From the NCBI RefSeq assembly GCF_001425605.1, contig NZ_LMRG01000007.1:62001-126000 (forward strand): a DNA stretch of 64,000 bases. Reading direction: 5' to 3'. This stretch comes from Rhizobium sp. Leaf453 (lineage in GTDB: Bacteria; Pseudomonadota; Alphaproteobacteria; Rhizobiales; Rhizobiaceae). Positions 17,580 to 27,059 of the stretch are shown piece by piece. The position numbers and the translations under genes are program-made. The number at the start of each line of letters is the position of its first letter. Within the stretch, counting starts at the first letter, position 1. The notes beneath the pieces were generated by a model. It was given only the letters and a program-made list of their open reading frames with translations, was not told the origin of the DNA and did no database searches.

Positions 17580-18770
17580 ATGAACGAACATAACGTCCGG
17601 AATTTCAATATCAATTTCGGCCCGCAGCATCCGGCGGCGCACGGGGTTCTCCGTCTTGTGCTTGAACTCGACGGTGAAATCGTCGAGCGCGTCGATCCGC
17701 ATATCGGTCTGCTGCATCGCGGCACCGAAAAGCTGATCGAGACGAAGACCTATCTGCAGGCCGTGCCCTATTTCGACCGGCTCGACTATGTCGCGCCGAT
17801 GAACCAGGAGCATGCCTATGCGCTGGCCGTCGAAAAGCTGACGAAGACGGAAGTTCCGATCCGCGGCCAGTTGATCCGTGTGCTCTATTCGGAAATCGGC
17901 CGTATCCTGTCGCATCTCTTGAACGTCACTACGCAGGCCATGGACGTCGGTGCGCTGACGCCGCCGCTCTGGGGCTTCGAAGAGCGCGAAAAACTGATGG
18001 TGTTTTATGAGCGTGCTTGCGGCGCGCGCATGCACTCGGCCTATTTCCGTCCGGGTGGCGTCCACCAGGACCTGCCGCACGAACTCGTCGAGGATATCGG
18101 CAAGTGGATCGACCCGTTCCTCAAGACCGTTGATGATATCGACGAGCTTTTGACTGGTAACCGCATCTTCAAGCAGCGCAACGTCGATATCGGCGTCGTC
18201 AGTCTGGCGGATGCCTGGGCCTGGGGTTTCTCCGGTGTCATGGTGCGCGGTTCGGGTGCTGCATGGGATTTGCGCAAGTCGCAGCCTTACGAATGCTACG
18301 CCGACATGGATTTCGACATTCCGATCGGCAAGAACGGCGACTGCTACGATCGATACCTGATCCGCATGATCGAGATGCGGGAATCGGCAAAGATCATGCG
18401 CCAGTGCGTCAATCGCCTGCTGGGCGATGCCAAGATTGGTCCGGTTTCGTCGCTGGACGGCAAGATCGTGCCGCCGAAGCGAGGCGAGATGAAGCGTTCG
18501 ATGGAAGCGCTGATTCACCACTTCAAGCTCTACACCGAAGGCTATCACGTGCCGGAAGGCGAAGTGTATGCCGCCGTTGAAGCGCCGAAGGGCGAGTTCG
18601 GCGTCTATCTCATCTCCGACGGTACCAACAAGCCTTATCGCTGCAAGATCCGCGCGCCGGGTTATGCGCATCTGCAGGCCATGGACTACATCTGTCGCGG
18701 CCATCAGTTGGCGGACGTTTCCGCAATTCTCGGCTCGCTCGATATCGTGTTCGGCGAGGTAGACCGTTGA
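17580..18770 (+). CDS. nuoD: NADH-quinone oxidoreductase subunit D
   Basis: A 396-residue 49-kDa subunit that lines the quinone pocket with NuoB. It starts with [20 protein letters not shown] and contains [23 protein letters not shown] and the C-terminal DIVFGEVDR end typical of alphaproteobacterial and mitochondrial homologues. A 60-bp gap with a small hairpin separates it from nuoC. The stop overlaps the next start (TGATG). Confidence 0.97.
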   Translation: MNEHNVRNFNINFGPQHPAAHGVLRLVLELDGEIVERVDPHIGLLHRGTEKLIETKTYLQAVPYFDRLDYVAPMNQEHAYALAVEKLTKTEVPIRGQLIRVLYSEIGRILSHLLNVTTQAMDVGALTPPLWGFEEREKLMVFYERACGARMHSAYFRPGGVHQDLPHELVEDIGKWIDPFLKTVDDIDELLTGNRIFKQRNVDIGVVSLADAWAWGFSGVMVRGSGAAWDLRKSQPYECYADMDFDIPIGKNGDCYDRYLIRMIEMRESAKIMRQCVNRLLGDAKIGPVSSLDGKIVPPKRGEMKRSMEALIHHFKLYTEGYHVPEGEVYAAVEAPKGEFGVYLISDGTNKPYRCKIRAPGYAHLQAMDYICRGHQLADVSAILGSLDIVFGEVDR

Positions 18771-19036
18771 TGCGCGCGACCGCCCTTGCAGTGTTGGGAT
18801 TGCTGGCAGCGTTCGGGCCGGCTTTGGCGCAGGAAGCCGAGCCGAAGTCCGATGATCAGAATCTCGCGGGCGGTTCGTCGGGCGGTACCTTGGGGCAACT
18901 CCTGTCCCGGGGCTATGAAATCAAGGCTGCAGTGCCGAATGGCACGCGCTACATCGTATTTGTGCAAAAAGACCAGTCGGCCTTTGCCTGCGAATTCGTC
19001 TCCCTGGCGAAATCGCGGTGCGGGTCGATTAACTGA
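18770..19036 (+). CDS. Small secreted protein embedded in the nuo operon
   Basis: An 88-residue protein with a Sec signal peptide ([20 protein letters not shown], cleavage before QEAEPK). The mature 68 residues have YEIKAAVPNGTRYIVFVQKD and two cysteines (FACEF and SRCGSIN) that could form a disulfide. It overlaps the nuoD stop and lies 15 bases before nuoE, so it is co-translated with complex I genes. I recall similar genes in rhizobial nuo operons, but no role is established to my knowledge. Confidence 0.75.
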   Translation: MRATALAVLGLLAAFGPALAQEAEPKSDDQNLAGGSSGGTLGQLLSRGYEIKAAVPNGTRYIVFVQKDQSAFACEFVSLAKSRCGSIN

Positions 19037-19051
19037 TAAGGTGCGGGAAGA

Positions 19052-20218
19052 ATGTCCGTTCGTCGACTAGCCGATGAAAATGTCCAGCCAGCGGCCTTTG
19101 CCTTCAACAAGGACAACGCCGTCTGGGCCAAAGCCACGATCAAGAAATATCCGAAGGGTCGCGAGCAATCCGCGGTCATTCCGCTGTTGATGCGGGCACA
19201 GGAGCAGGATGGCTGGGTCACCAAGGCTGCGATCGAATCCGTCGCCGACATGCTGGCCATGCCGTATATCCGCGTATTGGAAGTAGCGACCTTCTACACC
19301 CAGTTCCAGCTGAAGCCGGTGGGCACGCGTGCGCACGTCCAGGTTTGCGGCACGACCCCCTGCATGCTGCGCGGTTCGGAAGACTTGATCAGCCTCTGCA
19401 AGAAGCGCATCCATCCCGACCCGCTGACGCCGAACGAAGCCGGCACGCTGTCCTGGGAAGAGGTTGAGTGTCAGGGGACCTGCGTCAACGCGCCGATGGT
19501 GATGATCTTCAAGGATACCTATGAAGACCTGACGGTTCCGCAGTTGGAATACATCATCGACCGTTTCGACGCAGGCAAGGGTGCCGACGTCAAGCCGGGT
19601 CCTCAGATCGACCGTATCTTCTCCGCTCCGGTCGGTGGCCTGACCACGCTGCTGACGCCGGAAAAGAAGCCGGTCGCGCCGCGCGCCAAAAAGGTTGCCG
19701 AAGACGCCGCTGTCAGCGTGCCGCCGTCGAATGCCGGCCGACCGAAGACGGATGCTCCGGAAACCGACCCGACCCTGAAGACGCCGGTGACTGCCAAGGC
19801 TGCCTCCGCAGCCAACGACAAGGCCGCGGGCGAGACGAAGGCCGAAGGTGGAAATGTCGCGAAGGTCGAGACCGGTGCAGCAACGCCTGCCGCGCTCGTG
19901 AGCAAGCCGGCCGCTGCGGCTGCCAAGCCCTCGCTTGAGGACAAGAACCGTCCTGCCGGCATCGAACGCCCGGCTGCACCTGACGATCTCAAGCTGATCT
20001 CGGGCGTCGGTCCGAAGATCGAAGGCATTCTGCACGAACTCGGCATCTTCACCTTCGCGCAGGTCGCGGGCTGGAAGAAGGCCGAACGCGAATGGGTCGA
20101 CGGCTATCTGAATTTCAAGGGCCGCATCGAGCGCGACGACTGGATCAAGCAGGCCAAGGCCTTGGCCAAGGGCGGCGAAGCCGAATACATCAAAGTTTTC
20201 GGCAAGAAGCCGCGATAG
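19052..20218 (+). CDS. nuoE: NADH-quinone oxidoreductase subunit E with C-terminal helix-hairpin-helix extension
   Basis: A 388-residue protein, more than twice the usual NuoE length of about 170-220. Residues 1-210 are the thioredoxin-like 24-kDa subunit with 2Fe-2S cluster N1a ligands C99, C104, C140 and C144. Residues 210-305 are an Ala/Pro/Lys-rich linker. Residues 311-388 hold a helix-hairpin-helix-like module (LKLISGVGPKIEGILHELGI). A related module recurs in the gene after nuoF. The core function is electron transfer from NADH with NuoF; the role of the tail is unknown. Confidence 0.95.
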   Translation: MSVRRLADENVQPAAFAFNKDNAVWAKATIKKYPKGREQSAVIPLLMRAQEQDGWVTKAAIESVADMLAMPYIRVLEVATFYTQFQLKPVGTRAHVQVCGTTPCMLRGSEDLISLCKKRIHPDPLTPNEAGTLSWEEVECQGTCVNAPMVMIFKDTYEDLTVPQLEYIIDRFDAGKGADVKPGPQIDRIFSAPVGGLTTLLTPEKKPVAPRAKKVAEDAAVSVPPSNAGRPKTDAPETDPTLKTPVTAKAASAANDKAAGETKAEGGNVAKVETGAATPAALVSKPAAAAAKPSLEDKNRPAGIERPAAPDDLKLISGVGPKIEGILHELGIFTFAQVAGWKKAEREWVDGYLNFKGRIERDDWIKQAKALAKGGEAEYIKVFGKKPR

Positions 20219-20230
20219 GACAGATGAACC

Positions 20231-21535
20231 ATGCTGGACGATAAAGACCGCATTTTTACGAATATCTACGGCATTCATGACAAGTCGCTGAAAGGCGCGA
20301 TGAGCCGTGGCCATTGGGATGGCACCAAGCAGATCCTGGAAAAGGGCCGAGACTGGATCATCAACGAGATGAAGGCTTCGGGTCTTCGTGGTCGTGGCGG
20401 CGCAGGCTTCCCAACCGGTCTCAAGTGGTCCTTCATGCCGAAGGAATCGGACGGCCGTCCGCATTACCTCGTCGTCAATGCCGACGAATCCGAGCCCGGT
20501 ACCTGCAAGGACCGTGACATCATGCGCCACGACCCGCATACGCTGATCGAAGGCTGCCTGATTGCGAGTTTCGCCATGGGCGCGCACACCGCCTATATCT
20601 ACGTTCGCGGCGAATATATCCGCGAGCGTGAGGCGCTGCAGGCCGCGATCGATGAATGTTACGATGCCGGCCTTCTCGGCGCTAACAACAAGCACGGCTG
20701 GGACATGGACATCTTCGTCCATCACGGCGCCGGCGCCTATATCTGCGGCGAGGAAACCGCGCTGCTCGAAAGCCTGGAAGGCAAGAAGGGCCAGCCGCGC
20801 CTGAAGCCTCCGTTCCCAGCCAATATGGGCCTCTACGGCTGCCCGACGACTGTCAACAATGTCGAGTCGATCGCCGTTGCCCCGACCATCCTGCGCCGTG
20901 GCGCCAGCTGGTTTTCGGCCATCGGCCGTCCGAACAATGTCGGCACCAAGCTGTTCATGGTCTCCGGCCACGTCAATCGCCCTGCCACATTCGAAGACGC
21001 GATGGGTACGCCGTTCCGCGAGATGATCGAGCGTCATTGCGGCGGTATCCGTGGCGGTTGGGATAACCTTCTCGCTGTCATCCCGGGCGGCTCGTCCTGC
21101 CCGGTCGTGAAGGCGGAACACATCATCGACGCCCCGATGGATTTCGACGGCATGCGCGACGTGAAGTCGTCGTTCGGCACTGCAGCGATCATCGTCATGG
21201 ACCGCTCGACCGACATCATCAAGGCCATCTGGCGCCTCGCTGCCTTCTACAAGCACGAGAGCTGCGGCCAGTGCACGCCGTGCCGTGAAGGCACCGGCTG
21301 GATGATGCGCGTCATGGAGCGCATGGTTCAGGGCCGCGCCCAGAAGCGCGAGATCGACATGCTGTTCGATGTCACCAAGCAGGTCGAAGGTCATACGATC
21401 TGCGCGCTCGGTGACGCGGCGGCATGGCCGATCCAGGGCCTGATCCGCAACTTCCGCCCGGAGATGGAGGCGCGGATCGATCAGTACACCCGCAATTCCA
21501 CCTCGCATGGCGCGGTGCTGCAGGCAGCGGAGTAG
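20231..21535 (+). CDS. nuoF: NADH-quinone oxidoreductase subunit F
   Basis: A 434-residue flavoprotein that oxidises NADH. The FMN/NADH glycine-rich motif [13 protein letters not shown] is near residue 54, and the 4Fe-4S cluster N3 motif [15 protein letters not shown] uses C345, C348 and C351. A conserved late cysteine occurs in [12 protein letters not shown]. Full-length, 12 bases after nuoE. Confidence 0.97.
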   Translation: MLDDKDRIFTNIYGIHDKSLKGAMSRGHWDGTKQILEKGRDWIINEMKASGLRGRGGAGFPTGLKWSFMPKESDGRPHYLVVNADESEPGTCKDRDIMRHDPHTLIEGCLIASFAMGAHTAYIYVRGEYIREREALQAAIDECYDAGLLGANNKHGWDMDIFVHHGAGAYICGEETALLESLEGKKGQPRLKPPFPANMGLYGCPTTVNNVESIAVAPTILRRGASWFSAIGRPNNVGTKLFMVSGHVNRPATFEDAMGTPFREMIERHCGGIRGGWDNLLAVIPGGSSCPVVKAEHIIDAPMDFDGMRDVKSSFGTAAIIVMDRSTDIIKAIWRLAAFYKHESCGQCTPCREGTGWMMRVMERMVQGRAQKREIDMLFDVTKQVEGHTICALGDAAAWPIQGLIRNFRPEMEARIDQYTRNSTSHGAVLQAAE

Positions 21536-21539
21536 CACA

Positions 21540-22157
21540 ATGATCAAGTCCGATCACGGAACGAACAAGGACAAAGAGGCAGGCACTGCCGGTCCGGGCT
21601 TCGCTTCCGGGGTTGGCAGCGGTGAAGACCCGTTCGGCATGGCCGAGTGGTTGAAGGAATTGCCGAAGGTGCCGCTGCATCCGCTGATGCAGCATCCGGC
21701 GGCGGCGTTTGCGGCAGCCACCGCGATTGGGATCGGCATGACCAGCCATGTGGCGGGCTTCATGCTTGGCGCGATGCAGGGCATGGCGGAACGGGCTCAG
21801 GCGGTAGCGCCGGCTGAAGAGGCAAAGGCTGAAACGGCAGGGCAGGCGCCCGCCGAAAAGCCAGAGCCAAAGGCCGCATCGGAGGCTAGGCCAGCTGCGA
21901 AGGTCGAGAGACCGAAGCGGCTGAAGGCGGCGGCCCGGGTGGTGGAAGCCAAGGCGGACGACTTGAAGAAGATTTCGGGCATCGGCCCGAAGCTGGAGCA
22001 GGTTTTGAACGGAATGGGCATCCACCGTTATGCGGATGTCGCGCTGTGGACCGATAAGGATGTGCAGCGCTTTGACGAGCAGTTGGGTTTTGCCGGACGG
22101 ATCGTCCGCGATGGCTGGGTCGAGCAGGCAAAGGCCCTGATGAAGGGCAAGAATTGA
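21540..22157 (+). CDS. HhH-domain protein encoded between nuoF and nuoG
   Basis: A 205-residue protein not part of the canonical 14 subunits. Residues 50-80 are a hydrophobic, probably membrane-associated stretch (PAAAFAAATAIGIGMT), residues 85-135 an Ala/Pro/Lys-rich linker, and residues 139-205 a helix-hairpin-helix-like domain (DDLKKISGIGPKLEQVL) matching the NuoE tail in spacing. ATG 21540 lies 4 bases after the nuoF stop; the earlier in-frame start at 21507 is inside nuoF. It may be a rhizobial accessory or assembly factor of complex I. This is inference from its position. Confidence 0.75.
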   Translation: MIKSDHGTNKDKEAGTAGPGFASGVGSGEDPFGMAEWLKELPKVPLHPLMQHPAAAFAAATAIGIGMTSHVAGFMLGAMQGMAERAQAVAPAEEAKAETAGQAPAEKPEPKAASEARPAAKVERPKRLKAAARVVEAKADDLKKISGIGPKLEQVLNGMGIHRYADVALWTDKDVQRFDEQLGFAGRIVRDGWVEQAKALMKGKN

Positions 22158-22260
22158 AAGTTTCGGATGGCGCCGCAAGGGCGTCGTTCAAAGATTGGCG
22201 TGCCTAATAATATTGGTCTGCCGCTGATGCTGGCAGACGAAGGACAGGATTGAGACTACG

Positions 22261-24342
22261 ATGGCAAAGCTGAAAGTCGACGGAAAAGAAATCGAAGTTC
22301 CGGATCATTTCACGCTGCTTCAAGCATGCGAAGAAGCCGGCGCCGAAGTTCCGCGCTTCTGTTTCCATGAACGGCTGTCGGTCGCCGGCAACTGCCGCAT
22401 GTGTCTGATCGAGGTGAAGGGCGGACCGCCGAAACCGGCTGCGTCCTGCGCCATGGGCGTGCGCGACCTGCGTCCCGGCCCGAACGGCGAAGCCCCGGAA
22501 GTCTTCACGACCACGCCGATGGTCAAGAAGGCCCGCGAAGGCGTCATGGAATTCCTGCTGATCAACCATCCGCTGGACTGCCCGATCTGCGACCAGGGCG
22601 GCGAATGCGACCTGCAGGACCAGGCCATGGCCTTCGGTGTCGATTCGACCCGCTACAACGAGAACAAGCGCGCCGTCGAAGACAAATATATCGGCCCGCT
22701 GGTCAAGACTGTGATGAACCGCTGCATTCACTGCACGCGCTGCGTCCGCTTCACCACCGAAGTCGCCGGCATTGCCGAACTTGGCCTGATCGGCCGTGGC
22801 GAGGACGCCGAGATCACCACCTACCTCGAACAGGCCATGACCTCCGAGCTGCAGGGCAATGTCGTTGACCTCTGCCCGGTCGGTGCGCTGACCTCCAAGC
22901 CCTATGCCTTCAATGCCCGTCCTTGGGAACTCGGCAAGACCGAATCCGTCGACGTGATGGACGCTGTCGGCTCGGCCATCCGCGTCGATACCCGTGGCCG
23001 CGAAGTCATGCGTGTCATGCCGCGCGTCAATGAGGAGATCAACGAAGAATGGATCTCCGACAAGACCCGCTTCATCTGGGATGGCTTGAAAACCCAACGT
23101 CTGGACCGTCCGTATGTGAAGAAGAACGGCCGCCTGCAGCCGGCGACCTGGAACGAGGCCTTCGGCGCCATCAAGGCAGCCGTTGCCAAGACCAGCGCTG
23201 ACCGGATCGGCGCGATCGCCGGCGATCTCGCTTCCGTCGAAGAAATGTATGCGCTGAAGGAACTGATCACCGCGCTCGGCTCGAAGAATATCGACTGCCG
23301 CCAGGATGGCTCAGCTCTCGACCCGTCGCTCGGCCGCTCCAGCTACCTGTTCAACCCCACGATCCAGGGTATTGAAAGTGCCGACGCCCTGCTGATCATT
23401 GGCTCGAACCCGCGTTTTGAAGCATCAGTTCTCAACGCCCGTATCCGCAAGCGCTTCCGCATGGCCAACTTCCCGATCGCCGTGATCGGCGAGCAGGCCG
23501 AACTGCGTTACTCCTACGAATATCTCGGTGCTGGCACGGATTCGCTGGTCGAACTGGTTGCCGGCAAGGGCAAGTTCCTGAGCGTTCTGAAGAAAGCCGA
23601 ACGTCCGATGATCATCATCGGTCAGGGGGCAATCTCCGGCGACAACGGCGCTTCGGTTCTGGCTGCTGCTGCGAAGCTTGCAGGTGCTGTCGGCGCTGTC
23701 ACTGCAGACTGGAACGGCTTTGCCGTTCTTCACACCGCCGCCTCGCGCGTCGGTGGCCTCGATCTCGGCTTCGTGCCGGGCGAGGGGGGCAAGACCGCAA
23801 CAGAGATGCTGACGGCCACCGACGTCCTCTTCCTGCTCGGCGCGGACGAAATGGACTTCTCCGGCAAGACCGCCGGTTTCACCGTCTATATCGGTTCGCA
23901 CGGCGATGAAGGCGCGCATGGCGCCGACGTCATCCTGCCGGCTGCGACTTACACCGAAAAGTCGGGCACCTGGGTCAACACCGAAGGCCGCGTCCAGATG
24001 GGCAATCGCGCCGGCTTCGCGCCGGGCGATGCACGCGAAGACTGGGCGATCATCCGCGCCTTGTCGGACGTTCTCGGGAAGAAGCTGCCGTTTGATTCGC
24101 TTGGCGAACTGCGCGGCAAGCTCTACGCGGCGCACCCGCATTTCGCCGATGTCGATACAATCGCAGCAGGCGCAAGCGGTGAAATTGCCGCACTTGCACA
24201 AAAAGCCGGTGAGATGGCCAAATCGGTATTTGCGTCTCCGGTCAAAGACTTCTATTTGACGAACCCGATAGCACGCGCATCCGCCGTCATGGCCGAATGT
24301 TCGGCTTTGGCACGCAACAATTTCAAAGCTGCGGCGGAATGA
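22261..24342 (+). CDS. nuoG: NADH-quinone oxidoreductase subunit G
   Basis: A 693-residue 75-kDa subunit. N-terminal 2Fe-2S ferredoxin ligands are C34, C45, C48 and C63. The N5 region is INHPLDCPICDQGGECDLQD with a histidine ligand, and N4 includes CIHCTRCVRF and VDLCPVGALTSKP. The C-terminal two thirds is a molybdopterin-oxidoreductase-like fold without visible molybdenum-binding residues, as in alphaproteobacterial and mitochondrial forms. A 103-bp gap precedes it; I see no gene in that gap. Confidence 0.97.
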   Translation: MAKLKVDGKEIEVPDHFTLLQACEEAGAEVPRFCFHERLSVAGNCRMCLIEVKGGPPKPAASCAMGVRDLRPGPNGEAPEVFTTTPMVKKAREGVMEFLLINHPLDCPICDQGGECDLQDQAMAFGVDSTRYNENKRAVEDKYIGPLVKTVMNRCIHCTRCVRFTTEVAGIAELGLIGRGEDAEITTYLEQAMTSELQGNVVDLCPVGALTSKPYAFNARPWELGKTESVDVMDAVGSAIRVDTRGREVMRVMPRVNEEINEEWISDKTRFIWDGLKTQRLDRPYVKKNGRLQPATWNEAFGAIKAAVAKTSADRIGAIAGDLASVEEMYALKELITALGSKNIDCRQDGSALDPSLGRSSYLFNPTIQGIESADALLIIGSNPRFEASVLNARIRKRFRMANFPIAVIGEQAELRYSYEYLGAGTDSLVELVAGKGKFLSVLKKAERPMIIIGQGAISGDNGASVLAAAAKLAGAVGAVTADWNGFAVLHTAASRVGGLDLGFVPGEGGKTATEMLTATDVLFLLGADEMDFSGKTAGFTVYIGSHGDEGAHGADVILPAATYTEKSGTWVNTEGRVQMGNRAGFAPGDAREDWAIIRALSDVLGKKLPFDSLGELRGKLYAAHPHFADVDTIAAGASGEIAALAQKAGEMAKSVFASPVKDFYLTNPIARASAVMAECSALARNNFKAAAE

Positions 24343-24363
24343 GAGCGAAGGAATAAGACGACA

Positions 24364-25407
24364 ATGGACGCTTTCATTTCGACCTATGTCTGGCCAACGG
24401 CCATCATCATCGGCCAGTCGCTGCTGCTTCTGGTCGCGCTCCTGATCTTTATTGCCTACATCCTGCTTGCCGACCGCAAGGTCTGGGCTGCGGTTCAGCT
24501 GCGCCGTGGACCGAATGTGGTAGGTCCGTGGGGACTTTTCCAGTCCTTCGCCGACCTTTTGAAGTTCGTCTTCAAGGAGCCGGTCATTCCGGCCGGCGCC
24601 AACAAGGCGCTGTTCCTGCTGGCACCACTGGTTTCGGTGACGCTGGCGCTGGCGGCCTGGGCCGTCGTTCCGCTCAACGAAAACTGGGTGATGGCCAATA
24701 TCAATGTCGGCATCCTCTATGTCCTCGCCATATCTTCACTGGAAGTTTATGGCGTCATCATGGGCGGCTGGGCATCGAACTCGAAATATCCGTTCCTGTC
24801 CGCGCTTCGCTCCGCGGCCCAGATGGTCTCGTATGAAGTCTCGATCGGTTTCGTCATCGTCACCGTCCTGCTCTGCGTCGGATCGCTGAACCTGACGGAC
24901 ATCGTCAATTCGCAGAAGGACGGCCTCGGCACGATGATGGGCCTTCCGGGATCTTTCCTGGATTGGTACTGGCTGCCGCTGTTCCCGATGTTCATCGTCT
25001 TCTTCATTTCGGCGCTGGCCGAGACCAATCGTCCGCCCTTCGACCTCGTCGAAGCGGAATCGGAACTGGTCGCCGGCTTCATGGTCGAATACGGCTCCAC
25101 CCCGTACATGATGTTCATGCTCGGCGAATATGCCGCCATCTGCCTGATGTGCGCGCTGACGACGATCCTGTTCCTCGGCGGCTGGCTGCCTCCGGTCGAC
25201 GTCTGGTTCCTCAACTGGGTCCCGGGCATCATCTGGTTCGTCCTCAAGGCTTCGATGGTGTTCTTCATGTTCGCCATGGTGAAGGCCTTCGTGCCACGCT
25301 ATCGCTATGACCAACTGATGCGTCTCGGCTGGAAGGTCTTCCTTCCGCTGTCGCTCGCCATGGTCTTCATTGTTGCAATTACGCTGAAACTGGTGGTGTG
25401 GGCCTGA
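24364..25407 (+). CDS. nuoH: NADH-quinone oxidoreductase subunit H
   Basis: A 347-residue membrane subunit with about eight spans that connects the quinone site to the proton pumps. It contains [18 protein letters not shown] and the conserved acidic loop [20 protein letters not shown] followed by [11 protein letters not shown]. Confidence 0.97.
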   Translation: MDAFISTYVWPTAIIIGQSLLLLVALLIFIAYILLADRKVWAAVQLRRGPNVVGPWGLFQSFADLLKFVFKEPVIPAGANKALFLLAPLVSVTLALAAWAVVPLNENWVMANINVGILYVLAISSLEVYGVIMGGWASNSKYPFLSALRSAAQMVSYEVSIGFVIVTVLLCVGSLNLTDIVNSQKDGLGTMMGLPGSFLDWYWLPLFPMFIVFFISALAETNRPPFDLVEAESELVAGFMVEYGSTPYMMFMLGEYAAICLMCALTTILFLGGWLPPVDVWFLNWVPGIIWFVLKASMVFFMFAMVKAFVPRYRYDQLMRLGWKVFLPLSLAMVFIVAITLKLVVWA

Positions 25408-25471
25408 TGTTCGCAAACCGTTTCACACAGTCAGCCGGCGCCTCCCAGGCCGGCACGTATGGAGGTTGATG

Positions 25472-25963
25472 ATGGCAAGTATCTCGCAAGCCGTCAGTTC
25501 GCTGTTCCTCAAGGAATTCGTGGGCGCGTTCTTTCTGTCGATGCGCTATTTCTTCGCGCCGAAGGCGACGCTGAACTATCCGTTCGAGAAGGGGCCGGTT
25601 AGCCCGCGCTTCCGTGGCGAGCATGCGCTGCGCCGTTATCCGAATGGCGAGGAGCGTTGCATCGCGTGCAAGCTGTGCGAGGCGATCTGTCCTGCTCAGG
25701 CGATCACCATCGAAGCCGGCCCGCGCCGCAACGATGGCACGCGCCGCACGGTGCGTTACGACATCGACATGGTGAAGTGCATCTATTGCGGTTTCTGCCA
25801 GGAAGCCTGTCCGGTAGACGCGATCGTCGAAGGTCCGAATTTCGAATTCGCCACCGAGACGCGCGAAGAACTCTACTACGACAAGGAGCGGCTGCTCTCC
25901 AACGGCGACCGTTGGGAACGTGAAATCGCCCGCAACATCGCAATCGACTCGCCTTACCGCTGA
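25472..25963 (+). CDS. nuoI: NADH-quinone oxidoreductase subunit I
   Basis: A 163-residue ferredoxin-like subunit with clusters N6a and N6b. The two motifs are [12 protein letters not shown] (C63, C66, C69, C73) and [12 protein letters not shown] (C103, C106, C109, C113). ATG 25472 is chosen among overlapping starts because GGAGG at 25461-25465 is then 6 bases away. Confidence 0.96.
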   Translation: MASISQAVSSLFLKEFVGAFFLSMRYFFAPKATLNYPFEKGPVSPRFRGEHALRRYPNGEERCIACKLCEAICPAQAITIEAGPRRNDGTRRTVRYDIDMVKCIYCGFCQEACPVDAIVEGPNFEFATETREELYYDKERLLSNGDRWEREIARNIAIDSPYR

Positions 25964-26100
25964 GACTTTTGCACCGGGACGACGTCCGCCGCCGAGGCGG
26001 GCAGTATTCAGATTGAGGCGTTGGCCGGGCACTCCGGTACGCCAGCGGGCAGGGTGGTTCTGGCCATGCCCGCCCGGGGAAGACGAAAAAGGCACCGATC

Positions 26101-26715
26101 ATGGGTCTGCAGGCTCTTTTTTTCTATCTATTTTCGTTCGTCGCGGTCGCGTCGGCGTTCATGGTCATTTCTGCGCGCAACCCGGTTTACTCCGTGCTGT
26201 TCCTGATCCTGACCTTCTTCAATTCGGCGGGGCTGTTCCTGCTGACGGGCGCCGAGTTTCTGGCGATGATCCTGCTGGTGGTCTACATCGGCGCGGTTGC
26301 CGTTCTCTTCCTCTTCGTCGTCATGATGCTCGACATCGACTTCACGCAGCTGCGGTCGGGCGTGCTTGAATATGCGCCGGTCGGCGCGCTGATCGGCCTC
26401 ATTCTGGCAGCTGAACTCATCATCGTGATCGGTGGCAGCACGCTTTCGCCTGAGATCGCCAAGACGATCTCGATGCCGATCCCGGCAATCGCCGATCGCA
26501 CGAACACGGCCGCGCTCGGCGACGTGCTCTACACCCACTATGTCTATTTCTTCCAGATCGCCGGCCTTGTGCTGCTGGTGGCGATGATCGGCGCAATCGT
26601 GCTGACGCTGCGCCATCGCGAGAACATCAAGCGCCAGGACATTCCCACGCAGGTTGCCCGTTCGCCCAAGACCGCTGTCGAAGTGGTCAAGGTGAAGTCG
26701 GGGCAGGGCTTATAA
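26101..26715 (+). CDS. nuoJ: NADH-quinone oxidoreductase subunit J
   Basis: A 204-residue membrane subunit with five predicted spans. The conserved pi-bulge-containing third helix region is seen in [21 protein letters not shown] 137-bp gap with no obvious gene separates it from nuoI. Confidence 0.96.
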   Translation: MGLQALFFYLFSFVAVASAFMVISARNPVYSVLFLILTFFNSAGLFLLTGAEFLAMILLVVYIGAVAVLFLFVVMMLDIDFTQLRSGVLEYAPVGALIGLILAAELIIVIGGSTLSPEIAKTISMPIPAIADRTNTAALGDVLYTHYVYFFQIAGLVLLVAMIGAIVLTLRHRENIKRQDIPTQVARSPKTAVEVVKVKSGQGL

Positions 26716-26743
26716 GACGGACGCGAGGTCAAGGAACATCATC

Positions 26744-27052
26744 ATGGAAATCGGTATTTCCCATTATCTGACCGTCAGCGCCATCCTGTTCACACTGGGC
26801 GTCTTCGGCATCTTCCTCAACCGGAAGAACGTCATCGTCATCCTGATGTCGGTGGAACTCATCCTGCTTGCCGTCAACATCAACATGGTCGCCTTCTCGT
26901 CGTTCCTGAACGACATCACCGGCCAGGTGTTCGCGCTGTTCATTCTGACCGTCGCGGCTGCGGAAGCCGCCATCGGTCTTGCAATTCTCGTCGTCTTCTA
27001 CCGCAACCGCGGCTCCATCGCCGTGGAAGACGTCAACATGATGAAGGGCTGA
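26744..27052 (+). CDS. nuoK: NADH-quinone oxidoreductase subunit K
   Basis: A 102-residue subunit with three spans. The proton-path glutamate is in [15 protein letters not shown], and the second conserved glutamate is in [15 protein letters not shown]. It ends 7 bases before nuoL. Confidence 0.97.
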   Translation: MEIGISHYLTVSAILFTLGVFGIFLNRKNVIVILMSVELILLAVNINMVAFSSFLNDITGQVFALFILTVAAAEAAIGLAILVVFYRNRGSIAVEDVNMMKG

Positions 27053-27059
27053 TCGGGCT

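Noticed and set aside
19067-21547. 826-codon minus-strand ORF across nuoE-nuoF
   Set aside because: It is fully antisense to conserved complex I genes and has no recognisable motif; a product of high GC codon bias.
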